Source: Dulcicalothrix desertica PCC 7102
GTDB lineage: Bacteria; Cyanobacteriota; Cyanobacteriia; Cyanobacteriales; Nostocaceae
Direction of reading: 5' to 3'
Length of the DNA: 64,000 nt
Assembly (NCBI RefSeq): GCF_003991905.1
Contig: NZ_RSCL01000003.1
Location: 459,234 to 523,233, forward strand
Shown: positions 55,298 through 63,837 of the stretch, piece by piece
Layout of the letters: every line of letters begins with the position of its first letter
Numbering within the stretch: the first letter of the stretch is position 1
Position numbers and translations under genes: made by a program
Notes under the pieces: generated by a model
Told to the model about the DNA's origin: nothing
Database searches by the model: none
The model's input: only the letters and a program-made list of their open reading frames with translations

Positions 55298-55624
55298 AAA
55301 CACCCAAATGTAGAGACGTGACATATCGCGTCTCTACAGACGACAGATGTAACAGATGAATCGTTAACGAATCAAATTTGTCAGAAAAGATTAATAAAAT
55401 AAACAAATGAATATAAGAGGAGTTACAAAATATTAAGCAACTTCAACCGTAAGCCACTTCATATCCTAAAATAAGGAAAAATATGGGACAATTGTAGGAA
55501 AAGCTCTATTTTACGCTTCATTTACTCAATCTAGGTATGGTAAGTTTGATTAATTAATCTATATAAGATAGATAATATAAATAAACACTAACTGTAAATG
55601 TAAGCTGATATTAGGAGTTGCGAC
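55298..55624. other. Intergenic stretch with stem-loop repeat, 327 bases
   Basis: A 'tgtagagacgtg ... gcgtctctaca' hairpin at 55309-55338 follows the previous gene and may end its transcript. The remaining AT-rich sequence should contain the promoter of the hybrid kinase; a Shine-Dalgarno sequence (aggag) lies at 55613-55617. Confidence 0.6.
55309..55338. repeat. Stem-loop repeat 'tgtagagacgtg ... gcgtctctaca'
   Basis: Member of the family at 301-330. Confidence 0.75.
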
Positions 55625-57925
55625 ATGAGTATGCCGCTACGTGTTTTAATTGTAGAAGACTCAGACAATGATGAGTTGATGATTGTACGTACATTACAGT
55701 CGAATGGTTATGATGTTACTTATACAAGGGTAGAAACAGCCGTAGAAATGGATGCGGCACTAGACTTAAATATATGGGATTTAGTTCTTTGTGATTATTG
55801 TCTGCCAGATTTTGATGGTTTAGAAGCTTTAAAAATAATGCAAAACAAAGGTATAGACTTACCTTTTATTATAGTTTCCGGCGCCATAAATGAGGAAATA
55901 GCAGTAAGTGCAATGAAAGCGGGAGCTTCTGATTTTGTCACAAAAAGCCGTTTAATGCGACTCGTTCCAGCAATACGACGTGAACTCAAAGAAGCAGAAA
56001 ACCGACGAGCGCGATTAAAGAGCGAACTAGCGTTAAAAAAAACCCAAGAGCAACTGCGATTTGTTTTGGAAACAAACCGAATGGGAACTTGGGAATGGAA
56101 TATTGCCACAAATGAAATTGCCTGTTCAAGCAGTTGCGAATATTTATTTGATATTACTCCGGGGACTGGGAGCAATTTAGATATATTTATAGACCGCATC
56201 CACCCTCAAGACCGTGACGCAATGTTAGAAGCACTTAAAACTGCTCAACAGTCACATCAGACTTATCAACATGAATACCGAGTTATTCAGCAGGATGGTA
56301 GTATTCACTGGATTCAGGCGATAGGCGATTTTTATCAACCAGCCTACGCAAAAGATAATTTATCATCTAAAAATTATAATAGAATGTTGGGGATAGTGAT
56401 AGATGTCACCAAGCAAAAGTTAGCAGAACAAAAAATCTACGAACAAGCTGCATTATTAGACGTTGCCACAAACGCGATTTTATTACAACATTTAAATGGT
56501 ATAGTTACTTATTGGAATAAAGGCGCCGAACGTCTTTATGGTTGGATAGCAGAAGAAGTTATAGGTAAAAATGCTTATGACATTTTGTATGGTGATTATT
56601 TGCCACCAGAAACAGCTTTAGAAAGCGTTATTAAATATGGAGAATGGCAAGGTGAGTTAAATAAAATTACAAAAGATGAGCAAGATATAATTGTAGATAG
56701 TCACTGGACTTTAATACGAGGCGAAGATAATCAACCTAAATATATTTTAACAGTTGATACCGATATAACAGCAAAAAAACAATTAGAATCGAGATTCATG
56801 CGTACCCAGAGACTAGAAAATATAGGTATTTTAGCAGGAGGTATAGCTCACGACTTAAATAATATTTTAACTCCAATTTTAGCAGTAGCTCAACTTTTAC
56901 CTTTAACCCTTCCTAATTTGAACACGCGAAATCAAGACATGCTTCATATTTTAGAAGCAAGTGCAAAAAGAGGTGCAGATTTAGTCAAACAAATTTTATG
57001 TTTTGCGCGTGGAAATAATGACGAAAAACGTTTAATATTACAAGTTAAGCATTTACTATTAGATATTGAGCAAATAATTCAAGGTACATTTCCAAAGTCT
57101 ATCGAAATTAAAAAACATATTCATGATGACTTGTGGACGGTAAGCGCAGATTCTACGCAGTTGCATCAAGTATTTATGAATTTAGCGATTAACGCACGTG
57201 ATGCAATGCCAGAAGGAGGAACTTTAACGATTACAGCAGAAAATCAGATCATCGATACTAATTATACTAAAATGAATATCGATGCACAAGAAGGTAATTA
57301 TATTTTAATAACTTTTAAAGACACAGGTAGTGGTATTCCTAAAAATATTATAGACAAAATATTTGACCCATTTTTCACAACTAAAGATGTAGGAAAGGGC
57401 ACAGGATTAGGTTTATCAACAGTGTTTAATATTATTAAAAACCATAATGGTTTTATTGAAGTTGACAGTACTAGTAAAGGCTCAACTTTTAAAATATTTC
57501 TACCAGCAAGTACACAAACAGACACTACAGTAAAAGAAGATACAAGTATAGTACATGGAAATGGCGAGTTAATATTATTTGTAGATGATGAGATAGCTAT
57601 TTCAGAAGTTAGTAAAACCACGTTAGAAACCCATAAATATCAAGTATTAGTGGCAAATAATGGAATTGAAGCAATCGCAATATTTGTCCAAAATAAGCTA
57701 ACAATCAAAGCAGTAATTATAGATTTAATGATGCCAAGCTTAGATGGTGTCACAACTATTAGAGCATTGCAAAAAATAATGCCCAATATCAAAATTATTG
57801 CAATGAGCGGTTCAAATGATAGTGAAGAAAAAACCAAAGCTGTAGAGTGCGGTGTTCAAGAGTTTGTGCCTAAACCTTTTACCGCAACTTTTTTGCTAAA
57901 TACATTACATCGTGTGCTTAATTGA
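55625..57925 (+). CDS. Hybrid histidine kinase, receiver-PAS-PAS-HK-receiver
   Basis: Soluble protein of 766 residues. The first receiver (about 4-125) has VEDSDNDE and phospho-acceptor Asp in LCDYCLPDFDG. Two PAS domains follow (about 140-265 with a PAC-type EYRVIQQDGSIHWIQ, and about 275-390 with YWNKGAERLYGW). The histidine kinase has His409 in GGIAHDLNNILTPI and an ATPase with DTGSGIP and GTGLGLSTV. A second receiver (about 640-760) has FVDDE and IIDLMMPSLDG. The N-terminal receiver makes it a phosphorelay node fed by another kinase; the PAS domains may bind heme, flavin or another ligand. Monocistronic, good Shine-Dalgarno sequence. Confidence 0.93.
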   Translation: MSMPLRVLIVEDSDNDELMIVRTLQSNGYDVTYTRVETAVEMDAALDLNIWDLVLCDYCLPDFDGLEALKIMQNKGIDLPFIIVSGAINEEIAVSAMKAGASDFVTKSRLMRLVPAIRRELKEAENRRARLKSELALKKTQEQLRFVLETNRMGTWEWNIATNEIACSSSCEYLFDITPGTGSNLDIFIDRIHPQDRDAMLEALKTAQQSHQTYQHEYRVIQQDGSIHWIQAIGDFYQPAYAKDNLSSKNYNRMLGIVIDVTKQKLAEQKIYEQAALLDVATNAILLQHLNGIVTYWNKGAERLYGWIAEEVIGKNAYDILYGDYLPPETALESVIKYGEWQGELNKITKDEQDIIVDSHWTLIRGEDNQPKYILTVDTDITAKKQLESRFMRTQRLENIGILAGGIAHDLNNILTPILAVAQLLPLTLPNLNTRNQDMLHILEASAKRGADLVKQILCFARGNNDEKRLILQVKHLLLDIEQIIQGTFPKSIEIKKHIHDDLWTVSADSTQLHQVFMNLAINARDAMPEGGTLTITAENQIIDTNYTKMNIDAQEGNYILITFKDTGSGIPKNIIDKIFDPFFTTKDVGKGTGLGLSTVFNIIKNHNGFIEVDSTSKGSTFKIFLPASTQTDTTVKEDTSIVHGNGELILFVDDEIAISEVSKTTLETHKYQVLVANNGIEAIAIFVQNKLTIKAVIIDLMMPSLDGVTTIRALQKIMPNIKIIAMSGSNDSEEKTKAVECGVQEFVPKPFTATFLLNTLHRVLN

Positions 57926-58213
57926 GCAAACAAGTTTTGGAGTGTTCTAGGTAGGGCATAGCCCACATACTGCTTGATTTGTAGTTCAAAACACAATTAA
58001 TATGGCGCCTAAATATTATGTAAAAATAATTACGTAAAGTATTTTGCATTACTTACAACTACGGAATAAAAATATATACTCGTTGTAGTTACAAACCCGG
58101 TTTCTGGTTTAATCATTTGCATCAATAATAAGCGCCCAAACAGTGGTGAGTTTGACTAATAAAAAAGTATAAAAAGTGGGTATCTGGGCGCCGCAAATAA
58201 ACTTATACATTCC

Positions 58214-58227
58214 TTAATCATGATTAA
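58214..58227. promoter_or_regulatory. 14 bp palindrome TTAATCATGATTAA, candidate operator
   Basis: Perfect inverted repeat about 140 bases before the CobW-type gene. The shape fits a dimeric regulator such as a Fur/Zur-family protein, but the sequence is not a clear Zur box. Tentative. Confidence 0.3.
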
Positions 58228-58319
58228 AAAAATATTCACACTGCGCTCTCATAGAGGTAGCGGTAGGTTTCGCGTGTAATTTTTTGGATTTCAGGCGCCG
58301 GGAATTGAGCTATGATGTA

Positions 58320-58347
58320 GTGGCACAGGTGGAAACATCTGTGTCAC
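58320..58347 (+). promoter_or_regulatory. Hairpin in the leader of the CobW-type gene
   Basis: GTGGCACAG (58320-58328) pairs with CTGTGTCAC (58339-58347), nine pairs including one G-U, around a 10-base loop. It ends 19 bases before the ATG, close enough to affect ribosome access. No T tract. Confidence 0.4.
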
Positions 58348-58366
58348 AAATATCAAACGAGTATCA

Positions 58367-59410
58367 ATGGCTGCAAAAATACCTGTTACTGTTATTACTG
58401 GATTTCTAGGTAGTGGAAAAACTACTTTAATTCGTCACTTATTGCAAAATAACCAAGGACGTCGTATTGCTGTATTAGTAAACGAGTTTGGCGAGTTGGG
58501 TATCGATGGAGAATTACTCAAATCTTGTCAAGTTTGTCCTGAAGATGAAAATGAAAACATTGGTAATATATATGAGTTAACGAACGGATGTTTATGTTGT
58601 ACGGTTCAAGAAGAGTTTTTGCCGACAATGCAAGAATTGTTAAAACGGCGCTCTGAGATTGATTGCATTTTAATAGAAACTTCTGGTTTAGCGTTACCCA
58701 AACCATTAATAAAAGCCTTTCGTTGGCAAGAAATAAAAGCAGGCGCCACAGTTGACGCGGTTATTACTGTGGTAGATTGTTCAGCAGTGGCTAATGGAAC
58801 TTTTGCTTCTAACCCAGAATTAGTAGAAGCGCAACGTCAAGCTGATGATAGTTTAGAACATGAGACTCCGTTGCAAGAACTATTTGAAGACCAACTCGCT
58901 TGTGCTGACTTAGTGATTTTGAACAAAACTGATTTAATTAATGAGACAGAGAAAGCACAAGTTAAGGAAAAAGTCAAGCAAGAATTATCAAGAAACGTTA
59001 AAATAGTTGACTCTATAAACGGCGCCCTTGACTCTTCTATATTATTAGGGTGGAATGCCGCTGTTGAAGATAATTTAGATGGGCGCCCAAGTCATCACGA
59101 TACAGAAGAAGACCATGACCACGACGAGGAAATTACTTCAACCCACATAATATTTAACCAAAGCTTTGACCCTAAAGTATTGCAATCTCGATTAGAATCT
59201 TTGGTAGAACACTCAGATATATATCGCATCAAAGGTTTTGTATCGGTACCAAACAAAGCGATGCGTTTAGTCATGCAAGGAGTAGGAACAAGATTTGACC
59301 AATTTTATGACCGTCCTTGGTATGCTTCAGAAGAAAGACAAACCAAATTAGTTTTTATCGGTCGTGATTTGGATGCATCTAAAATTAAGTCAGCGATAAG
59401 CGAGAATTAA
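58367..59410 (+). CDS. CobW/COG0523 family GTP-dependent metal chaperone
   Basis: G3E-family GTPase of 347 residues. Motifs are ITGFLGSGKTTL (P-loop near 10-20), NEFGELGIDGELL, the metal-binding ELTNGCLCCTV (CxCC) near residue 73, and NKTDL for guanine binding. A CobW C-terminal domain follows from about 250 (THIIFNQSFDP). A His/Asp-rich run HHDTEEDHDHDEE near 240 is typical of zinc- or cobalt-handling members. These proteins load metals into enzymes or help with cobalamin synthesis; which metal is served cannot be decided here. It forms an operon with the DUF2237 gene 5 bases downstream. Confidence 0.9.
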   Translation: MAAKIPVTVITGFLGSGKTTLIRHLLQNNQGRRIAVLVNEFGELGIDGELLKSCQVCPEDENENIGNIYELTNGCLCCTVQEEFLPTMQELLKRRSEIDCILIETSGLALPKPLIKAFRWQEIKAGATVDAVITVVDCSAVANGTFASNPELVEAQRQADDSLEHETPLQELFEDQLACADLVILNKTDLINETEKAQVKEKVKQELSRNVKIVDSINGALDSSILLGWNAAVEDNLDGRPSHHDTEEDHDHDEEITSTHIIFNQSFDPKVLQSRLESLVEHSDIYRIKGFVSVPNKAMRLVMQGVGTRFDQFYDRPWYASEERQTKLVFIGRDLDASKIKSAISEN

Positions 59411-59415
59411 AGATT

Positions 59416-59781
59416 ATGGATGCGAAAAACGTTTTAGGTGAGAAGCTACAAATCTGTTGCACTTCTCCAATGACAGGTTTTAGAAGAGATGGAATGTGTG
59501 ACACCGATGGAACGGATATGGGTGTACACGTAGTTTGTGCGCGTGTGACAGAGGAGTTTTTGAGTTACACTAAATCGCGCGGTAATGATTTAACGACACC
59601 TGCACCGCACTATAATTTTCCTGGATTAAAACCAGGTGATTGTTGGTGTTTATGTGCCTCACGTTGGAAAGAAGCTCTTAATGCTGGGGTGGCGCCATCG
59701 GTTGTGTTAGCATCAACGCACGAGAAAGCTTTGGAGTATGTAGCGCTAGAAGTATTACAAGAATACTCAGTAGAAAATTAA
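59416..59781 (+). CDS. DUF2237 family protein
   Basis: Protein of 121 residues matching DUF2237 throughout: CCTSPMTGFRRDGMCDTD, then HVVCARVTEEFLSYTKSRGNDL, FPGLKPGDCWCLCASRWKEA, and STHEKALEYVALE. Six Cys residues, several in the family's conserved positions, suggest metal or redox chemistry, but no activity is known to me. It starts five bases behind the CobW-type GTPase, so a metallochaperone-client relation is a reasonable hypothesis. A stem-loop repeat follows immediately. Confidence 0.9.
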   Translation: MDAKNVLGEKLQICCTSPMTGFRRDGMCDTDGTDMGVHVVCARVTEEFLSYTKSRGNDLTTPAPHYNFPGLKPGDCWCLCASRWKEALNAGVAPSVVLASTHEKALEYVALEVLQEYSVEN

Positions 59782-59782
59782 T

Positions 59783-59810
59783 CTTGTGGAGCGGGCATCC
59801 CTGCCCGCCC
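59783..59810. repeat. Stem-loop repeat 'gcgggcatccctgcccgc'
   Basis: Strong GC hairpin of the family at 20196 and 26284, starting one base behind the DUF2237 stop codon; probably ends the operon although a T tract is lacking. Confidence 0.7.
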
Positions 59811-60179
59811 ATCCCCACAAAATCACACAAATTCCATCTTTAGATAGAAGAAGAAGTCATAAAAGTATGGGCTAAACTTTATAATTACTGAGAATAAGAC
59901 GTAAAAATAATTACTGAATACTGAAGATGAAGAGCGAAAAGAATGGTTAATTGGTGATAGATGGATGATTTTGTTTGAACAAAGCAAAAAAATCGTAAAT
60001 AAAAAAGTAAAAAAGATTTTTTGTAAGCAATTACCTGTAATATTTTACTGGTAATTCACCGTGTAAAAAATTCATGAAGCTATCTGGGGGCTGAGTTGTT
60101 TATATTTAGAGCAATCGGCGCCTGTAGATAGAAGAGTGCGTTTTTTGCAATATCACTCAAATTAAAATATCAGAAAACC
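59811..60179. other. Intergenic stretch before the TM-helix protein gene
   Basis: About 370 AT-rich bases with one GGCGCC near 60116. No open frame or repeat of note; presumed promoter of the 60180 gene. Confidence 0.5.
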
Positions 60180-61811
60180 ATGAATGCAACTTGGCAACAT
60201 ATCAACCAAGTAATGGACTTTGGTTTTTGGATAAGCGCGCAGCAACAATTAGCACAAGCGTCGCCGAGTCTAGCAGTAAATGAAACAGCTAATTACTTAC
60301 AGGGGATAGCCCAACAGGTCGTAGCGTTTCTACCGCGATTACTAGGCGCCGTTTTGATACTACTGGTTGGTTGGCTAATAGCTGCTGTCGCTGCTGCCAT
60401 TGTGAAAGGAGTTCTTAACCGCACAAAAATAGACAACCGTATTGCGGCAAGCGTTACTGGTAGAGATGCACCTCAAGTTGAGGGATTTATCTCTAGTCTA
60501 GTTTTTTGGGGCGTTTTATTACTAACAATAGTAGCTGTTCTTGACACGTTAGAGCTACGTGTAGCATCGCAACCTCTCAACAGTTTCCTCCAACAAATTG
60601 GTACTTTTCTACCCAAACTCGTTGGCGCCGGAATACTCTTGGCTATTGCTTGGGCAGTTGCAACTCTCGTCAAGCTAATAACTGTACGTGGGTTAGATGC
60701 AGCACGTATTGACGAACGTATAAATTCGCCAAGTGATGAAAGAACAGGTATAAACCAGTTATCGCTTTCAGAAACGATAGGTAATGCGCTTTACTGGTTT
60801 ATATTTTTAATGTTTTTGGTTCCAGTCCTCGATACGTTGGGACTGCAACAAGCGTTAGTACCAGTACAGTCGCTAATTACTCAAATTATTTCGATTCTGC
60901 CAAACATTCTTGCCGCAACTTTAATTGCAGCAGTTGGTTGGTTTCTTGCCAATGTTGTGCGACGAATCGTTACAAATTTGTTAGCAACAACAGGTATAGA
61001 CCACATGGGCAGTCGCTTCGGTTTGAGTAATGCATCTGGAGCGCAGACACTATCGAGTATTATCGGCACAATTGTTTATGTGTTGATTTTGATACCTGTA
61101 GCAATTTCTGCATTGACTGCGTTACAAATTCAGGCTATTTCAGTACCTGCCATTGCAATGCTGCAACAGGTGCTAGGGGCAGTACCATTAATTTTCACCG
61201 CTGCAACGATTTTGATTGTCGCTTACTTCGTAGGACGCTTTGTATCTGAATTAGTTACAAGTATTCTTACTAGTATTGGATTTAACAACATCTTCAGCAT
61301 TATTGGTTTACCGTCATTAAATCGCCCTGTTGTTACATCTGTAAGCACTACACCAAGGGTGCCTGCGAAAACACCATCGGAAATTGCGGGCATAATAGTG
61401 CTGGTGGGTATAATGTTATTCGCCACCGTTGCAGCAGTAAATGTCCTAAATATTCCAGCATTAACAGTATTAGTGACTGGAATTTTGGTAATTCTAGGAA
61501 GAATTTTAGCAGGGTTGATAATATTTGCGATTGGTTTGTTCTTTGCAAATTTAGCGTTTAGCATTATTGCAAGTACAGGTAATGCTCAAGCGCGAATTCT
61601 CGGACAAGTAGCGCGAATTTCTATTATTACCTTAGTATCGGCAATGGCTTTACAACAAATAGGTGTAGCCCCCGATATCGTCAACCTCGCATTTGGATTA
61701 CTCTTAGGAGCAATAGCTATAGCTATCTCGCTTGCCTTTGGTTTAGGTGGACGCGACATCGCACGTTCTCAAGTACAAGAATGGCTCGACTCGTATAAGA
61801 GTAAAAGTTAA
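60180..61811 (+). CDS. Membrane protein with five TM-helix (mechanosensitive channel-like) repeats
   Basis: Integral membrane protein of 543 residues. A repeated unit, two hydrophobic helices followed by an amphipathic helix, occurs five times. Repeats start with FLPRLLGAVLILLVGW (about 53), FLPKLVGAGILLAIAW (about 142), ILPNILAATLIAAVGW (about 240), PLIFTAATILIVAYFVG (about 338) and VTGILVILGRILAGLI (about 432). This is the conserved TM-helix domain seen in CmpX-like proteins and relatives of small-conductance mechanosensitive channels. The MscS beta domain is absent, so channel activity is unproven. A good terminator follows. Confidence 0.85.
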   Translation: MNATWQHINQVMDFGFWISAQQQLAQASPSLAVNETANYLQGIAQQVVAFLPRLLGAVLILLVGWLIAAVAAAIVKGVLNRTKIDNRIAASVTGRDAPQVEGFISSLVFWGVLLLTIVAVLDTLELRVASQPLNSFLQQIGTFLPKLVGAGILLAIAWAVATLVKLITVRGLDAARIDERINSPSDERTGINQLSLSETIGNALYWFIFLMFLVPVLDTLGLQQALVPVQSLITQIISILPNILAATLIAAVGWFLANVVRRIVTNLLATTGIDHMGSRFGLSNASGAQTLSSIIGTIVYVLILIPVAISALTALQIQAISVPAIAMLQQVLGAVPLIFTAATILIVAYFVGRFVSELVTSILTSIGFNNIFSIIGLPSLNRPVVTSVSTTPRVPAKTPSEIAGIIVLVGIMLFATVAAVNVLNIPALTVLVTGILVILGRILAGLIIFAIGLFFANLAFSIIASTGNAQARILGQVARISIITLVSAMALQQIGVAPDIVNLAFGLLLGAIAIAISLAFGLGGRDIARSQVQEWLDSYKSKS

Positions 61812-61841
61812 ATAATATTAAGTTAGAGTTCAGATATTACA

Positions 61842-61870
61842 TGTAGAGACGTGGTTAACCACGTCTTTAC
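61842..61870 (+). terminator. Hairpin with T-rich tail, also a dispersed repeat
   Basis: AGACGTGGTT (61847-61856) and AACCACGTCT (61857-61866) form a perfect ten-pair palindrome followed by ttactttt. It is a member of the 'tgtagagacg' repeat family and looks like the terminator of the 60180 gene. Confidence 0.65.
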
Positions 61871-61881
61871 TTTTAATTATA

Positions 61882-62301
61882 TTAATTTAAAATTTGCATA
61901 AATATTCCTAATAAATGGTCAATTGGACGAAGTGCTATTTCATAAATATCAATATATAGTTTTTGTTGTTCTAATTTTAGAAACTTCCATAAAATTCCAG
62001 TCGTAATACATCCATAAATAGTATCTAACGTCTGATTATTTTTTTGATTAAATATTTGTGCGGCTATCATTTCGGAAGCGCATTGTCCCAAACCGCTATT
62101 AATATCTTGATTTTTTGCTTCTACTAGCACCATTACAGGCGCCTTGATATAATACTGTTCAGGACTAGTGCTAATTAAAAAATCTGGTGAGCCATTTAGA
62201 CCTTTTGTAATATCAACGTTAAACTCTTTTCCAGAAAATAGGGATATACTATAATCCTTTTTGCGAAATCTAGATTTTAGCCTACGGCAAATGCTTCGCA
62301 T
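61882..62301 (-). pseudogene. 5'-truncated PD-(D/E)XK nuclease-like hypothetical gene
   Basis: The 139 residues match the C-terminal two thirds of a common cyanobacterial hypothetical family. SLFSGKEFNVDITKGLNGSPDF contributes the Asp, MVLVEAKNQDI is the E-x-K strand, GLGQCASEMIAAQIFNQ is the following helix, and IYGCITTGILWKFLKLE comes next. The nuclease-type residues are thus in place. Relatives have about 50 further N-terminal residues; here they are replaced by a Lys/Arg string encoded by the short palindromic repeat at 62280-62314. I judge it a truncated gene, though the ATG at 62301 could still be used. Confidence 0.6.
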
Positions 62302-62337
62302 TACGCTGCGCGACTAATGACATACATATTTATACGC

Positions 62338-62366
62338 TATCCGTTACATCCGTTGTATCCGTTGCC
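62338..62366. repeat. Single arm of the 'atccgttacatccgt' repeat
   Basis: Matches the arms at 24031-24126 and 27954-28030; located at the 3' end of the 62368 gene. Confidence 0.6.
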
Positions 62367-62367
62367 A

Positions 62368-63837
62368 TTACCTTTGTCGTTTGAGTTTAATTTTGGTTTG
62401 TAGTTCTTCTTTGATTCTACTTAAAATTGATTCTTCGTCTAAGTTTTCTAATATCTTACTAATTACAAATTTTGGTCCATCCGAACCCCATGTGGCGCCA
62501 TTTGCGAGATAAGTTTTGGTAACATGTCCAATAGCATACGTAGAAAATCCAGCTACACCTGCCTGCGTAATTGCCACAGTAGCATAGGCACCTAATGATA
62601 AACCACCTGTAGCGGGTGCTGATATTCCAAGCAAGGTTTTTAATGAGCTTAAACCAAAATTAGCTAGTAGTTCACTTGCCGAAATGCCACCCATACTTAG
62701 AGCGATTTTTTGCAGCAACTTGACGGCGCCTGCTTCGCTCATTGGAATACCATATAATTTAGACAAGCCAATAATTAATACTATATCTATAACGGCGCCG
62801 CTTAATATATCTACTACAGTAATAGGGTTAAGGGCAATTGCCACAGCTTTTGTCATTGTCGCACGCCATATAAACGTATTTGCAGCAGCTTCGCGAATTG
62901 CTAGTTTGCGCTGCACTAACTGTTCGTTCACAACGTCAGCATATATCATCGAGTTTAGAGCAACCAGCGCTTTACCCTCACGGTGCAATATCTCTAAAAT
63001 CTTTAACTTTAAATCTTCCACCCGTGCTGTTCCGGTTAGTAACTGTACCCTTCGTGTACCATCAGGATTTTGTATTAGTGCGCGTACTACTGGAGAAGCT
63101 GCTGACATGACTATTTCGTCGGGAGATACCAGTTCCCGTACCCTTTCATCACGAATTTTTTCATAAATTGCCATACGGTCAGCTTCAGGATATTGGTCAA
63201 TTTTATTAAAGACTAATAATATAGGTTTACCTGCATCACGCAACTGCGATAGTGCTTCATGTTCAACCTTCGTCATGTCACCCGATATTAAAAATAAAAT
63301 TAAATCGGCTTGCTTTGCGATATTCTGGGCTAAAGCTGCACGTGTTTCTCCATCAACTTCATCTAACCCAGGTGTGTCAATTAATTCCACCTGCGACTGA
63401 CCACCACTTTTTAACCGCACTCGCAACGCTCTTTCGTTGGCGCCGAATGTTTCTTCTGTTATACTCCAGTTTACACTTTGAGCAGAACGAGTCACACCAT
63501 GTAAAGGACCCGTCTCAAAAACGTTTTGACCAACCAACGCATTTAATAAAGACGACTTGCCACGTCCAACCATCCCAAACGCTGCTATTTGCACCACCAT
63601 ACGGTCAAGCTTTGACAGCATATTCTCTAAATCATTAATTTCGCTCTCTAAACCCTGCTGTTCAGTTGGTGTTAAGTCCAGCTTTGTCACCATGTTACGT
63701 AGAGCAGTTTGTGCTTGACGGTAGTTTAACTCGGTTTGTATCTCATCAAAACTAAATATAGCTTTATCCATCTCTTCTTCCCATACCTGGGAAGTATCAT
63801 TTGTTTGGTTAGAGTCTGGAGGCGTAGTCGAAGTCAT
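62368..63837 (-). CDS. Dynamin/Era-like GTPase with DUF697 domain
   Basis: Membrane-associated GTP-binding protein of 489 residues. A helical N-terminal region (about 20-75) precedes the G domain: FGMVGRGKSSLLNAL (P-loop near 84-97), the switch Thr in GVTRSAQ, ELIDTPGLDEVDG (G3) and LVFNKIDQYPEA (G4). The C-terminal 200 residues contain the hydrophobic DUF697-type segment (INPITVVDILSGAVIDIVLI and a Gly/Ala-rich helix pair near 395-440). Cyanobacteria carry several such proteins, thought to act on membranes or ion homeostasis; role unknown. Three GGCGCC sites lie within the coding region. Confidence 0.88.
   Translation of the reverse strand: MTSTTPPDSNQTNDTSQVWEEEMDKAIFSFDEIQTELNYRQAQTALRNMVTKLDLTPTEQQGLESEINDLENMLSKLDRMVVQIAAFGMVGRGKSSLLNALVGQNVFETGPLHGVTRSAQSVNWSITEETFGANERALRVRLKSGGQSQVELIDTPGLDEVDGETRAALAQNIAKQADLILFLISGDMTKVEHEALSQLRDAGKPILLVFNKIDQYPEADRMAIYEKIRDERVRELVSPDEIVMSAASPVVRALIQNPDGTRRVQLLTGTARVEDLKLKILEILHREGKALVALNSMIYADVVNEQLVQRKLAIREAAANTFIWRATMTKAVAIALNPITVVDILSGAVIDIVLIIGLSKLYGIPMSEAGAVKLLQKIALSMGGISASELLANFGLSSLKTLLGISAPATGGLSLGAYATVAITQAGVAGFSTYAIGHVTKTYLANGATWGSDGPKFVISKILENLDEESILSRIKEELQTKIKLKRQR

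Larger units (their letters stand above)
57926..58366. other. Upstream region of the cobW operon, 441 bases
   Basis: Holds a 'aaacccggtttct' repeat (58093-58105), three GGCGCC sites (near 58002, 58189 and 58294), a perfect 14 bp palindrome at 58214-58227 and a hairpin at 58320-58347 just before the CobW gene. I do not see a B12-box, so no cobalamin riboswitch is claimed. Confidence 0.5.

Noticed and set aside
58093-58347. Cobalamin riboswitch before the CobW-type gene
   Set aside because: I looked for the B12 box and the characteristic GCCACTG segment and found neither; only a simple hairpin is present.
62280-62314. Recombination or attachment site at the palindromic repeat upstream of 61882
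   Set aside because: No second copy bounding a segment within the window; it is more simply a dispersed repeat that truncated the gene.
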